64,000 nt of DNA, taken from contig JACRCQ010000042.1 in the NCBI GenBank assembly GCA_016218915.1, positions 62,001-126,000 on the forward strand. Reading direction: 5' to 3'. Positions 20,215 to 29,549 of the stretch are shown piece after piece. The position numbers and the translations under genes are program-made. The DNA comes from Deltaproteobacteria bacterium. Lineage in GTDB: Bacteria > Myxococcota_A > Polyangia > Polyangiales > Polyangiaceae. The notes under the pieces are model-generated. The model did no database searches and was not told where the DNA came from. It saw nothing but the letters and a program-made list of their open reading frames with translations. The number at the start of each line of letters is the position of its first letter. Positions within the stretch are counted from its first letter, which is position 1.

Positions 20215-20330
20215 ACCGCGTAGACGGAATCCCCTGCGGCTGAGCGCCACGAAGAATGTCCGGACACCGCGAGCCGGATCCCTCCGCCCGTGCATCGTAG
20301 CAGGAGGGTCATTCGCACGGGGACACGGCC

Positions 20331-20774
20331 ATGCAATGCGTCGGCTGCAATGAACACGAGCTCATCGAGGTGTCGGCTGAACACCGGCTTCGCGTCGCAG
20401 GCTTCGCGTTCATCGCACAGATGCCCATGCGTCGTTGCCCGAGGTGCGGGCTCAAGCATCTCGAGGATGCCGAGCTCGAGAAGTTCGAGCACGGCGTCGC
20501 AAGGGCGCTCGCGCTGTCCGCCCACATCAACCACGAAGCGCTCCAGTTCATGCGGGAGGCGATCGGCGCGTCCCGCGTCCAGCTGGCCCACGAGCTGAAC
20601 ACCACCGATGACGGCATCGCTGGCTGGGAGAGCGGCCAGCCGATTCCTGAGCCCATGCTCCATGGCATCACGCGGCTCGTCTTGCACAAGACCGATCGAC
20701 CGAGCGTGCCCCAGGTGAAGATGCGCCCTCTGGCCAAGACGAGGGACAGCGCAGACCGCTGGAAGTGTGCGTGA
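20331..20774 (+). CDS. MqsA/YgiT-type zinc-finger plus XRE HTH regulator (orphan antitoxin-like)
   Basis: 147 residues. Two Cys pairs (CVGC at 3-6 and CPRC near 36) form the zinc-binding N-terminal domain typical of MqsA-type antitoxins. The C-terminal half has a helix-turn-helix like XRE (ASRVQLAHELNTTDDGIAGWESG). In the classic system MqsA binds the MqsR RNase toxin and DNA. No MqsR-like toxin is next to it, so it is probably a stand-alone repressor or a remnant. The last 25 residues are basic. Confidence 0.75.
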   Translation: MQCVGCNEHELIEVSAEHRLRVAGFAFIAQMPMRRCPRCGLKHLEDAELEKFEHGVARALALSAHINHEALQFMREAIGASRVQLAHELNTTDDGIAGWESGQPIPEPMLHGITRLVLHKTDRPSVPQVKMRPLAKTRDSADRWKCA

Positions 20775-20807
20775 GGTTGGCTGCGTGCAGGCGAGCTCGA
20801 GCCGGCG

Positions 20808-21629
20808 CTACCAGATCCACATCATCGAAAGCATGGCGGCCTGACCCCCGAGCATCGCATGCCCGGCCGTGCGCCCTTCCCTGCCCTTCGGCGCATGGGC
20901 GAGGGCCACTGCGCCGCCAATCGCGCTGCCCACCGCAGCTCCCACGATCACGTCCGTGACATGGTGCTTGCCTGCCAGCACGCGCATCAAGCCTGTGGAT
21001 GCAGCAAGCGTGTGCAAGCCGATCGCTGGTCCCACGCACCCGAGCGGGCTGTCGGAGCGGCAGGCATCGAAAGCACCGATCGCTGCGGCGGCGAAGGCTG
21101 CCGATGTGTGGCCGGACCAGAACGAAGCGTTGGCATCAGGCGCGGTGCGAGCCGGATCGTAGGTGGAAGAAGGGAAGGCGAGGAATGGACGGGGCCGCGG
21201 CATGGCGAGCTTGGCAACCTCGGTGATGGCGAAGTTCACGCCGAGCGCTTCTGCGAGAACGAGGGTCGACTCGCCTGTCTCGCCAGCCGTGCCATCGCCC
21301 GAAGCCCAACGCGCTGATGACGGCGCCAGGGCCCCGCCCATCGCGAGCGAGACCGGCATGTAGCTGATCACGTCCCACGTGACGTTGTAGGGACGGGCTC
21401 CGTCGCCCAGGGGGCCGCACGCTTGCTTTGCGCAGCGCGAAGGGGGGCGTTGCTTGTCCACGCCCAGATTCAGGGCGAGAAACAGGGTCCAGGAGCCCCC
21501 TGTCACGACGGCGTCGGTTGCGGGGCTCGTCGTGAACCCGCCTTCTGCTCGCGCCGGCGAAGCTATCACAAGCGCGGCGAAGGCAATCAAGAGGGCCGCA
21601 ACGTCCCGGAGGCGCGACCTCGCCCCCAT
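20808..21629 (-). CDS. PAP2-family membrane-associated phosphatase
   Basis: 273 residues. A signal peptide or anchor (VAALLIAFAALVIASPARA) is followed by the acid-phosphatase motifs in order: KLAMPRPRP (KX6RP-like), WSGHTSAAFAAA (PSGH-like, Pro replaced by Trp) and GLMRVLAGKHHVTDVIVG (SRX5HX3D-like). Family members dephosphorylate lipid phosphates such as undecaprenyl or phosphatidyl phosphate at the membrane. The ATG shares its A with the stop of the upstream glycosyltransferase gene (TGATG), so the two are coupled. A lipid-linked sugar pathway is a reasonable inference. Confidence 0.82.
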   Translation of the reverse strand: MGARSRLRDVAALLIAFAALVIASPARAEGGFTTSPATDAVVTGGSWTLFLALNLGVDKQRPPSRCAKQACGPLGDGARPYNVTWDVISYMPVSLAMGGALAPSSARWASGDGTAGETGESTLVLAEALGVNFAITEVAKLAMPRPRPFLAFPSSTYDPARTAPDANASFWSGHTSAAFAAAAIGAFDACRSDSPLGCVGPAIGLHTLAASTGLMRVLAGKHHVTDVIVGAAVGSAIGGAVALAHAPKGREGRTAGHAMLGGQAAMLSMMWIW

Positions 21630-23275
21630 CACTTCACACGATAGAGCGAGAGCAGCACCGCACCATCGCGTGCCACGACGCCCAGCAACGCAGGCGGCGT
21701 GCCGTTGCGCAGCAGCAGCGCCCGGACCACGGCCTCTCCCCCTGCCCCGCCCGAAACCAGCACCATGTCCGCGTCGCGCGCATTGCCCGCAGCTCTCACC
21801 ACCGTCCTCAACCGGCCGTTGGCGCGAAGCACGTCCCACACGTCTGCCCCGACATCCGGTGCCCAGATCGAGATGCTCGGACGCGCCTGCTCGTCGATCG
21901 ACGGCGCGATCTGCGCCACCATCGCAGCATCGTTCACGGGCAGCGTGCGCGACTCGATCACGCTTCGTGCGCCACCGCTCAACGGTGAGAACGCGGCGGC
22001 GAGCGTGGATGGGCTTCGCACCGACTCGATCGCTGGCACGCAGAGGATCAGCGATGCGCCGCCGACGATCGCTGCGCCACGAAGGCGCGCGGATCGCGAG
22101 GCCAGGAGCTCGGACGCCATCCCGATGCACGCGTCGAGCCCGACCCCGGCCAGCGCTCCCAGCCATGGGAACGCGAGGATCCAGCGCGGAGGATACACGG
22201 CGAGCACATCCGGGCTGATGGCCGGCCAGGCGACGGCGAACACGATCGCCAGGGCGATCAACGCCCCGAGCGACAAGCGCTCCGGCTCGCCTTGCTCCCG
22301 GCGGGCCATCCACCAGCGACGGGCAAGCACCGCGGCCCCAGCGCCAGTCAGCACGACCGTGATCGTCGGTAGCGACAGGACCACGGAGCGCAGCGCAAAT
22401 CCCTTGGGCAGCGGTGGAGCGGCCACGAGCATGCCCGCGTAGTAGGTGGGCACGATCGAGGGTGCGATCGACGTCGTGAAGAGCTGCCGCATCCGAATCC
22501 CGGTCTCGTTCCAGAGCCACGGCGTGCAGAGCAGGAAGACCACCGGAGCGATGACGATCGCAGCGAGCAGCGCTGACGGCACCGTGATCGCACCGTCCTT
22601 GGCTGCCTCGCGCGCTTCGGCTCTCCGCGCCCAGATCGTGTGCGCAATCAGGATGCCGGCGAGCCACAGCACCGACGTCGACAACGCCAGGCTCAGGCCG
22701 AACACCGCGCCAGTCGCGATCGTCCATCCGATCGAGCCGCCGCGCAGCGACCGGAGGTAGAACGCTGCGAGCAGCAGCCAGGCCGTGATGGCCAGCCCGT
22801 CGCCGGTCGCTCCCACCAGCATGTGGAGCGAGCGCGGCACCAGCAGGTAGAAGGCGCAGGCAAAGAGGGCAACGCGACGTCCCCAGGCCTGCACGACGAG
22901 CGCGTAGAGCATCGCCACGCCCAGCGCGTTGAACACGAGGAAGCCGAAGCGAAGGCCGAGCGTGTCCGTCATCCAGGTGTGACGATGCGAAGCGACCTCC
23001 CAGACGTAGCCGGACAGCAGCGCTGGCAGCTGGCACTGAGCCTGCACCGGCGCCAGCATCGGATCGCGCAGCTTGCCTCCGAGCACAGCGCGCCCTTCGT
23101 GCGCCGCGCGATCGATCCACAAGCCGACCGCGCGCGCTGCTCCCGTCCACTTCTGCTCATGGGCGCCGATCGCAGTCAGGCGCGACAGCAGCACCAGCAC
23201 GACCAGCGTGGCCGTGAACAGCCCGAGACCGATCAGGAAGTCAGCCACGCGAGGCGACAGCTTGATGCGTCTCAT
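21629..23275 (-). CDS. Polytopic glycosyltransferase (PMT/ArnT, GT-C type)
   Basis: 548 residues with around ten predicted membrane spans and a soluble C-terminal region. An early loop containing WTGAARAVGLWIDRAAHEG and a later GATGDGLAITAW resemble the GT-C fold (protein mannosyltransferase/ArnT class), which uses polyprenyl-phosphate sugars on the periplasmic side. The expected catalytic Asp in the first loop may be D54; this needs alignment. Start ATG 23275 overlaps the upstream stop (ATGA) and the stop overlaps the PAP2 start, so all three genes form a coupled operon. Substrate unknown. Confidence 0.7.
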   Translation of the reverse strand: MRRIKLSPRVADFLIGLGLFTATLVVLVLLSRLTAIGAHEQKWTGAARAVGLWIDRAAHEGRAVLGGKLRDPMLAPVQAQCQLPALLSGYVWEVASHRHTWMTDTLGLRFGFLVFNALGVAMLYALVVQAWGRRVALFACAFYLLVPRSLHMLVGATGDGLAITAWLLLAAFYLRSLRGGSIGWTIATGAVFGLSLALSTSVLWLAGILIAHTIWARRAEAREAAKDGAITVPSALLAAIVIAPVVFLLCTPWLWNETGIRMRQLFTTSIAPSIVPTYYAGMLVAAPPLPKGFALRSVVLSLPTITVVLTGAGAAVLARRWWMARREQGEPERLSLGALIALAIVFAVAWPAISPDVLAVYPPRWILAFPWLGALAGVGLDACIGMASELLASRSARLRGAAIVGGASLILCVPAIESVRSPSTLAAAFSPLSGGARSVIESRTLPVNDAAMVAQIAPSIDEQARPSISIWAPDVGADVWDVLRANGRLRTVVRAAGNARDADMVLVSGGAGGEAVVRALLLRNGTPPALLGVVARDGAVLLSLYRVK

Positions 23276-24210
23276 CGCACGCTCGCTTCCACGCACACCG
23301 GCGCGAGGTGCTCGGTCAGCTGCTCGACCTCGAGCGTGATCTCCCCGCCCCCGGCCAGCATCGGTGAAGCAAGATCGAAGCTGTCGAAGGTGGAGCTTGC
23401 ATCCACCTCGCGCTCTCCGATCACGGCGGCATTGGCCTTGAAGCGAACCTTGGCGCGCGTGGAGCCAGTGGGAGAGCGAGACGCGATCGCGCCGACTCGC
23501 ACGAACGACCCTGGTGCGACTTTTGGCCAGGACACCTTGACCGCGTTCGTGGTGGGGAACGTCCAGATGCAGCGACGCGACGTGCCGCGCGCATCGTCGA
23601 GGATCACCTGGCCCACGAATCCGCGCGGGTCGTTGCCGCAGGAGAAGCGGCTGCGGGGAGCCCAGGGGAGCGGCAAGCCAGCGGGAAGCTCGACCTCGGC
23701 AGCGGTCGAGTGGTTGCAGGGGGCACCTGCGCCGCCCGCAGGCCCGGAGCTGACCAGCGCATCGCCAGGTTGCAGCTTTGCTACCAGATCGTAGCGAAGC
23801 GGGACCGGTTTGGGGTTGGACAGGTACCGGATGCGGAGCGAGCCGACGCGCGACTGCTGCTTGGTGTCCCAACCGGACAACTCTGGGCTCGAGGAGCCGC
23901 CGAGCGACAGCTCGATGGCGTGCTGGAGCCGGGAAGGCTCGACAAATACCTGGGATTCTCGCGGGAAAGCCTCGCCGAGCAGGCCGAGCACCGGACCAGC
24001 GAACGCAGCGGGGGTAGCCACGACCCCGTCCCCGGGATGCGCCATGGGCGCGACCGCAGCGCGAGCCTGGCTGGACAGGGCTGGACCGAGGGACGGTCGC
24101 AGCGCACCCCAGAGCACGGCGATCAGCTCAGCCAGGGCAACGAGCAGCACACTGAGCAGGGTTGCGGCGCGCGCTCTGCGCACCTGCAAGCTGGTTCCAG
24201 CCTGATTCAT
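23272..24210 (-). CDS. Exported single-anchor protein of the glycosyltransferase operon
   Basis: 312 residues. An N-terminal hydrophobic segment (ATLLSVLLVALAELIAVLWG) anchors or exports it; the rest is a beta-rich extracytoplasmic region with four Cys that could pair. I recognise no family. It is the first gene of the operon with the GT-C enzyme and the PAP2 phosphatase (ATGA overlap), so it may be a substrate, a chaperone or a periplasmic partner of that enzyme. Confidence 0.65.
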   Translation of the reverse strand: MNQAGTSLQVRRARAATLLSVLLVALAELIAVLWGALRPSLGPALSSQARAAVAPMAHPGDGVVATPAAFAGPVLGLLGEAFPRESQVFVEPSRLQHAIELSLGGSSSPELSGWDTKQQSRVGSLRIRYLSNPKPVPLRYDLVAKLQPGDALVSSGPAGGAGAPCNHSTAAEVELPAGLPLPWAPRSRFSCGNDPRGFVGQVILDDARGTSRRCIWTFPTTNAVKVSWPKVAPGSFVRVGAIASRSPTGSTRAKVRFKANAAVIGEREVDASSTFDSFDLASPMLAGGGEITLEVEQLTEHLAPVCVEASVR

Positions 24211-24543
24211 GAGCCGTTGACCACCAGGGCGGCGAGATTAGTACTGATCCGTCCGGATTCGCATCCTCTTCGAACGCCGCTGGGCTCAGCTGGCAGGCCA
24301 CGTCGAAAACCACCCCATCCGGAGCCTATTCGGGGTAGACCCGCTGGATCAACCACGATTCTGCCTGCGAGGCACGGGAAACGATCGCACGACGGCTTCG
24401 TTGGCAGTAGTTTCGAGCGTTCATTCGTCGTGTCAGGAGAGGTGAGGAACAATTACCCAGCCAAGGCACTTGCGGTCCTGGTGGAACTTCGTGGTAGATT
24501 CCCGGCGGATCACAAGGGTTTGGCGCAAAAACGGAGGGTCCTG
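24211..24543. promoter_or_regulatory. Divergent control region of the envelope operon and the receiver-XRE gene
   Basis: 333 bases without a gene. A weak plus-strand candidate has TTGCGG at 24471-24476 and TAGATT at 24496-24501, with a long 19-base spacer. An AAACGGAGGG ribosome site ends it. Nothing else is clear. Confidence 0.35.
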
Positions 24544-25152
24544 GTGCCCATCGAACTGCCGGCTGTGAGAATCCTGATCGTCGATGATGACAAGGCCATC
24601 TGCGACTACATGCAGACGCTCTTGGAGCGCGACGGCTTCCAGGTAAAGACCATCAACGAACCCACCCTGGTGGAGGAAGAGGTACGGCAGGGGCACTACC
24701 ACCTCATCATCCTCGACCTGATGATGCCGAACATCGACGGCATCGAGCTGCTGGGGCGCATCCGGAAGATCGACAGCGACATCGCGGTCGTAATCTTCAC
24801 CGGCTATCCGAATCTGGAGACCGCCGTAGCCTCCATGAAGCTCGACGCGGTCGACTACGTGAAGAAGCCCTTCAACGTGGATGAGTTCCGCGAGGTGCTC
24901 GCCCGCGTGATGCGCAAGAAGGGGCTGAGCCGCACGCCGGAAGAGCAGCTGCACAAGGTGATCGGCGAGAGCATCCGCAACCTCCGCAAGGAGAAGGAGC
25001 TCACGCTCAAGCAGATGTCGCGTCGCACCGGGCTGAGCGTGTCGCTGCTCTCGCAGATCGAACGCGCCGAGTCCTCGGCGTCGCTGTCGTCGCTCTACAA
25101 GATCGCCGCAGCGCTCGACGTCAGAATCCAGAGCTTGTTCGGGGAGTACTGA
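24544..25152 (+). CDS. Response regulator with XRE-type helix-turn-helix output
   Basis: 202 residues from GTG 24544, placed by the GGAGGG site 5 bases upstream; the frame is open to 23710 but that part overlaps another operon. Receiver about 8-125 with Asp58 in ILDLMMPNIDG, Thr in FTGYP and Lys in VKKPFN. The output domain (about 140-200) is an HTH_3/XRE fold: LRKEKELTLKQMSRRTGLS, then SLLSQIERAESSASLSSL, as in phage repressors and antitoxins. Most response regulators use OmpR, NarL or Fis outputs, so this fusion is uncommon. No kinase gene is adjacent. Confidence 0.9.
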   Translation: MPIELPAVRILIVDDDKAICDYMQTLLERDGFQVKTINEPTLVEEEVRQGHYHLIILDLMMPNIDGIELLGRIRKIDSDIAVVIFTGYPNLETAVASMKLDAVDYVKKPFNVDEFREVLARVMRKKGLSRTPEEQLHKVIGESIRNLRKEKELTLKQMSRRTGLSVSLLSQIERAESSASLSSLYKIAAALDVRIQSLFGEY

Positions 25153-25156
25153 AAGA

Positions 25157-25176
25157 GGGCACGGCATGCCGTGCCC
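25157..25176. repeat. 20-bp perfect palindrome, member of a dispersed family
   Basis: GGGCACGGCATGCCGTGCCC lies 4 bases after the receiver-XRE stop and between convergent genes, so it can form a hairpin in either transcript. The same 18-base core recurs twice at 44638-44680 beside the IS200-type transposase. Confidence 0.8.
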
Positions 25177-25225
25177 TTGCCGAACGGTGGGTTCGAAGCG
25201 CGCAACGCGCACATGCGCGCGTTGC

Positions 25226-28200
25226 TCACGCGCTCTTGAGACGGCGCAGGGCGTCGCGTGCGAGCGTCTCGCCGTCGACCCATCCGATCGATCGTGACAG
25301 CGCCTTGGCAAACACCAGCGTCTCGCCTGCACCGGCCAGGTCTCCGAGCTTGACCTGGTAGGCACCGAGGTTGACCGCAATGCGCGCAGCAGCGCTGCGA
25401 TCGCCGGCGACACGAGCCGAAGCGAGCGCACGCTCTGCCTGCGCGGCGGCTGTCTTGAGGTCGCCCTCGCACGACGCGACATAGGCCAGGTTCGCCAGCA
25501 CGCGGGAAGCCGAGGCTTCGTCCGAGCGCGACATCGCGTGATCGAGCGCGCCTCCGAGCACGGCCCGGGCATCGGCGAAGCGGCGCATGCTCGCGCGAAG
25601 CCGCGCCAGGAACGCGGCGGCTTGCGACGTCCGAAGGCTGTCGGACATGCTCAGCCCTTCGTTCTCCTCGAAGATGCGAATGGCGAGCTCGTAGGCCTGC
25701 TCCGCGTGCTGCTCGGCTTCTGCCACGCGCCCAAGCTCTTGCAGGAGCGCAGCGACGTCGGTCTGCACCTCGAAGTGCGCCAGCGGATCGATCTTCCCGG
25801 TGGACGGCTCTGCAGCGCGCAGCAGCGCCTTGAGAGCGATCTCGGGGTCGCCTTGGGCGCGAGCCACGCGGGCGAAGATCCGGGCTCGCAGCCCGCTCGC
25901 CGAGACCGGGCCGATGCGCTCGAGCCGCGCCAGCGCGTCATTGGCGGCCTTGCCGTCCGCGGTCTGCAGCAGCGCCTCCACGTGATCGAGCCCCACCCGA
26001 AGGGCGTTCTGATCATCCTGCGCCGACTGGAATGCGTGGCTTGCGCGCTTGAGCAGTGCAGCCGCGGGGCGCGGCTCTCCGCGCTCGAGCAGATCGCGCG
26101 CAGCATGCTCGAAGTGCTCGGCCGCTGCCCGGTAGTCCCCGCACGCCTCGAACTGGGTCGCGATCACCTCGTAGGGCGCCCGCGCCGGATGCACGGCTGA
26201 CAGCCACTTCGCGATGAACCGATGGATGTCGCGTCGATCCCGCTCCGCCACCAGCTCTGCGATCAGATCCCGCACGCCTTCGTTGCGGAAGACCAGATGC
26301 TCGCCTTCCACACGCCCGAGGTTCGTGACCGCGCACTCTCGCAGCAGCACCGCCCGCTCGATGGACGGCGGCGCGAACTCCTCGAGCAGCGCCATCGGCG
26401 TGCGCACGCCTGCGAGCGCCGCGCACTGCAACCACCTCCGCGCGTCCTTGGGGAGCCGGCGCAGCGCAGTGTCCACCAGCGTGCGCGCGGATTCCTGGGA
26501 CGGCGCGGCGATCGGCTCGCCCTTGCGCTCTGCCGCGCTCACGAGCATGCCCTGCGCACAAAGGTCGAGCATCAGTGGCGAGCCCCGACATGCCTTCACC
26601 GCGGCATCGATCGCCTCCGGCGGGGCATCGAGCCCGGTCAACCGATCCTTGACGAGCGAGCGTGCGTGCTTGTCGTCGAGCGGGCCGATCGGAATGCGGG
26701 TTGCATTCGACGCCTTCCACTCGGGCCATGGCTCGCCGCGCGCAGTCACGATGACCGACACCGGATGACGCTGCGTCGATTCCATCAGGTCGAGCACGAA
26801 CGCGGCTGAGCCGGGATCGAGCGCGTCGGCGTCCTCCACGAACAGCACGCTGGGCACGGTCGCAAGCACGTGGCCGAAGAAGCTCCGCAGCGAGCTCGCT
26901 TCTTCCCGCTCCACGACGTCGAGGCTCACGGCCAGGCTCGAAGCACGCCCGGAGACGCGGTCGAGCAGGCGCTCGACGTCTTCCTCGGACAGTCGGACGC
27001 GCTCGCGAAGGTACTTTGCCACGCGCGCGATGCGCTTGGCGTCGTCACCGCGACGAATCCCGAGCATGTCGCGAGCAGCTTCGGTGAACGGCTCAAGGGG
27101 ACCGTGCAGCGCCCTGCGCCCCTCCACCCGGACCACGCCCACCGGACCGCCCCAGAGCCCGGCGATCACCTCGTCGAGAACCGCGGACTTGCCCATGCCC
27201 GCCTCACTCAACAGGATGATGACCGAGCCGTGGTTGGCTTCTTCGACCGGAGCGAGCGCTGCGGCACGAACCGCTTCGATGATCTCGGCGCGTCCGACGG
27301 CATAGGCGCGACGGGTCATGCCAGAGACGCTCATGTGCAGGGTGGACGGGAGCAGGCGAGAATCGCGTCGCGCACCAGGAGCGATCGATGCCGCCTCGGC
27401 CGAGGACTCCTTGCCGCGGGCCATGACGAGGGCTGCTGCCATCTCCTGGGCAGACTGGAAACGATCCGCAGGCGACTTGCGCAGCGCCTTGAGGATCACC
27501 TCCTCGATGCCGGGATCGATGTTGCGCTGCGGCGCGCGCACGTGCAGGGGCTCGGGCTCCTGCTCGAGGATCATGCGCTCGATGTCGATCGATGCTCCGG
27601 CCTCGAACACCGCAGTGCCGGAGTACTGCTCGTACAGGATCGCTCCCATCGAGTAGACATCGCTTCGCTCGTCCGGATCCTCGTCGCGCAAACGCTCCGG
27701 AGAGCTGTAGACGGGCGTGCCCAGGGTGGTGCCGCCCAAGGTGGGCCGGACCATGGATTCGGCCGCGAGGCTGCCAAGTCCGAAGTCCGCAATCTTGGGT
27801 CGAACCACACCGTCCGGAGTTGCGCCGATCACGATCGACTCCGGGCGAAGGTCGAGGTGCAGCACGCCCTGCTTGTGAGCTGAGGCGAGGCATTCGAGCG
27901 CCTGGATGCCGATGATCGTGACCTGGCCTGGGGGCAGCAGGCCGCGGCCATGCACGATCGCGCACAGATTGCGACCTTCGAAGGCCTCGGTCGCGACGTA
28001 GAGGAACGCGCCGAGCTCCATCTCGTGGCGCCCGGCAGAGAGGGTGCGCAGCACGCTGGTATGGGACAAGGGACGCACCGCGGTCACGCGCGGCACGAAG
28101 TCGTCGGCAAAGGACTGGATGCCTGCCAGATGCGGATGGACCATGCGCACGAGCACCGGCGAGCCGGTCTGCTGATCCACCGCGTGGTAGATGCGCGTCA

Positions 28201-28384
28201 GCGCATCGGCCCCTACCCGCTCCTTGACCTGGAATCGTCCTTCGAGCGTGATCCCCACCAGCAGCGGGGGGTTGACCGAGCGCAAGGGCATCGGGGCGCC
28301 GCAATGCGGGCAGAACCTCGCAATGGCTTCAGAAAGCCCCCCGCAGCTCGGGCATGCGGCGGCTATGGAAGGCACGTCGTTCAC
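25226..28384 (-). CDS. Zinc-ribbon / pseudokinase / AAA ATPase / TPR protein
   Basis: 1052 residues, starting at GTG 28384. Domains in order: zinc ribbon (C11, C14, C25, C28); kinase-like domain (about 48-320); AAA/STAND-like ATPase with Walker A SEAGMGKSAVLDE and Walker B VLFVEDADALD (about 375-620); then helical TPR-like repeats to the end. This is the layout of PknK-type regulators. The kinase domain keeps DFG (200-202) and the HxD Asp178, but the glycine loop reads VGADALTRI, the VAVK Lys is Arg80, and HRDLKPEN reads HLDLRPES. Phosphotransfer is therefore doubtful. It is convergent with the receiver-XRE gene. The ribosome site is weak, so the start is less certain. Confidence 0.8.
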   Translation of the reverse strand: MNDVPSIAAACPSCGGLSEAIARFCPHCGAPMPLRSVNPPLLVGITLEGRFQVKERVGADALTRIYHAVDQQTGSPVLVRMVHPHLAGIQSFADDFVPRVTAVRPLSHTSVLRTLSAGRHEMELGAFLYVATEAFEGRNLCAIVHGRGLLPPGQVTIIGIQALECLASAHKQGVLHLDLRPESIVIGATPDGVVRPKIADFGLGSLAAESMVRPTLGGTTLGTPVYSSPERLRDEDPDERSDVYSMGAILYEQYSGTAVFEAGASIDIERMILEQEPEPLHVRAPQRNIDPGIEEVILKALRKSPADRFQSAQEMAAALVMARGKESSAEAASIAPGARRDSRLLPSTLHMSVSGMTRRAYAVGRAEIIEAVRAAALAPVEEANHGSVIILLSEAGMGKSAVLDEVIAGLWGGPVGVVRVEGRRALHGPLEPFTEAARDMLGIRRGDDAKRIARVAKYLRERVRLSEEDVERLLDRVSGRASSLAVSLDVVEREEASSLRSFFGHVLATVPSVLFVEDADALDPGSAAFVLDLMESTQRHPVSVIVTARGEPWPEWKASNATRIPIGPLDDKHARSLVKDRLTGLDAPPEAIDAAVKACRGSPLMLDLCAQGMLVSAAERKGEPIAAPSQESARTLVDTALRRLPKDARRWLQCAALAGVRTPMALLEEFAPPSIERAVLLRECAVTNLGRVEGEHLVFRNEGVRDLIAELVAERDRRDIHRFIAKWLSAVHPARAPYEVIATQFEACGDYRAAAEHFEHAARDLLERGEPRPAAALLKRASHAFQSAQDDQNALRVGLDHVEALLQTADGKAANDALARLERIGPVSASGLRARIFARVARAQGDPEIALKALLRAAEPSTGKIDPLAHFEVQTDVAALLQELGRVAEAEQHAEQAYELAIRIFEENEGLSMSDSLRTSQAAAFLARLRASMRRFADARAVLGGALDHAMSRSDEASASRVLANLAYVASCEGDLKTAAAQAERALASARVAGDRSAAARIAVNLGAYQVKLGDLAGAGETLVFAKALSRSIGWVDGETLARDALRRLKSA

Positions 28385-28462
28385 ACGCTACCGGAGCGAG
28401 AGCTTAATCCAAGGGCGGAAGGGAGGCGAGGGCAAAGCTCGGCGCAGGAGCGAGCCATCAGC

Positions 28463-29482
28463 TCATCCCTTGCGAAAAGCAGCGACCAGCCTCTCGCAAG
28501 CTGTGTAGGGATCGGTTTCCCGCCTCGACACGCTCCCGATCGCTTCTTCGAGCTGGTTGCCGATGTCGCGCACTGCAGCATCCACCAGCGCGTTGCGCAT
28601 CTCGTTCTCCATCTGCTCACGAAGACGCAGATGCCGTCGCTCCTGGCCGGCCTGCGTGTCCATCACCCACTTGCGATGCTCCTCGAGCCATCGCTCGGTC
28701 TCGTCGATCCCTTGGTTCTGTGTCGCAATGCAGCGCACGATCGGCGGTACCCAGGCTCCTGCCGAATCGACCCCGCCGGTCTCGCGTCGCATCGCAGCGC
28801 CAGAATGGCTTCCCACGCTCGTGAGCTGCCCGCCGCCCACCACCCGTCTGCCCAGCGCAACCATCAGCTCCAGATCCCGCATGGTCGCATCTGCGCCGTC
28901 CCGATCCGCCTTGTTGACCGAGAACACGTCCCCGCACTCCAATATGCCCGCTTTGGCAGCCTGGACGTCATCCCCAAGCCCGGGCGCCGCCACGATCAGC
29001 GTCGAGTGCGCGGTGCGCGTCACTTCCATCTCGTCCTGCCCTACACCCACGGTCTCGACCACCACCACGTCCGCGCCCCAGGCGTCGAGCACGCGCATCA
29101 CGTCGACCGCAGACCGGCTCAAACCTCCGAGCGCGCCGCGCGTCGCCAGCGATCGGATGAATACGTCGGGGTCCTCGAAGTGACGCTGCATCCGGATGCG
29201 GTCGCCCAGGATCGCGCCGCCGGAAAAAGGGCTGGTGGGATCGATCGCGATCACGCCAACGCGCTTGCCTTGCGCGCGCCACAGCTCCACGAGCCGATCC
29301 GTGACCGTGCTCTTGCCAGCGCCCGGATTTCCGGTGACGCCAACGATCCACGCATGGCCTGTGTGCGGAAACAGCTCCTTGAGCAGGTCGAGGTACCCAT
29401 CGACCCGGTCGTCGACCAGGCGACACGCCCTTGCCACGCCTCTCACGTCGCGCTGAAGAACCCGCTGAGCGATCGAATGCAC
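28463..29482 (-). CDS. meaB: MeaB/ArgK-family G3E GTPase
   Basis: 339 residues. MeaB protects adenosylcobalamin-dependent methylmalonyl-CoA mutase and gates cofactor loading. Motifs: Walker A GNPGAGKST (about residue 51), the switch region DPTSPFSGGAILGDR, the ETVGVGQDE switch II, and the NKAD guanine-specificity motif. The C-terminal helices form the dimerisation arm. No mutase subunit lies next to it here. It is probably in one transcript with the basic protein upstream (67-base gap). Confidence 0.92.
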   Translation of the reverse strand: MHSIAQRVLQRDVRGVARACRLVDDRVDGYLDLLKELFPHTGHAWIVGVTGNPGAGKSTVTDRLVELWRAQGKRVGVIAIDPTSPFSGGAILGDRIRMQRHFEDPDVFIRSLATRGALGGLSRSAVDVMRVLDAWGADVVVVETVGVGQDEMEVTRTAHSTLIVAAPGLGDDVQAAKAGILECGDVFSVNKADRDGADATMRDLELMVALGRRVVGGGQLTSVGSHSGAAMRRETGGVDSAGAWVPPIVRCIATQNQGIDETERWLEEHRKWVMDTQAGQERRHLRLREQMENEMRNALVDAAVRDIGNQLEEAIGSVSRRETDPYTACERLVAAFRKG

Positions 29483-29549
29483 GCCTGGTGGCTAATGCTG
29501 GAACGATGGGACGGCAAGGGCACGCTGTCCGCACCCTGGCCAACCCGCG

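Noticed and set aside
20808-23150. A 780-residue ORF on the minus strand
   Set aside because: Only its last part is a real gene (PAP2); the rest is a shadow frame of the glycosyltransferase.
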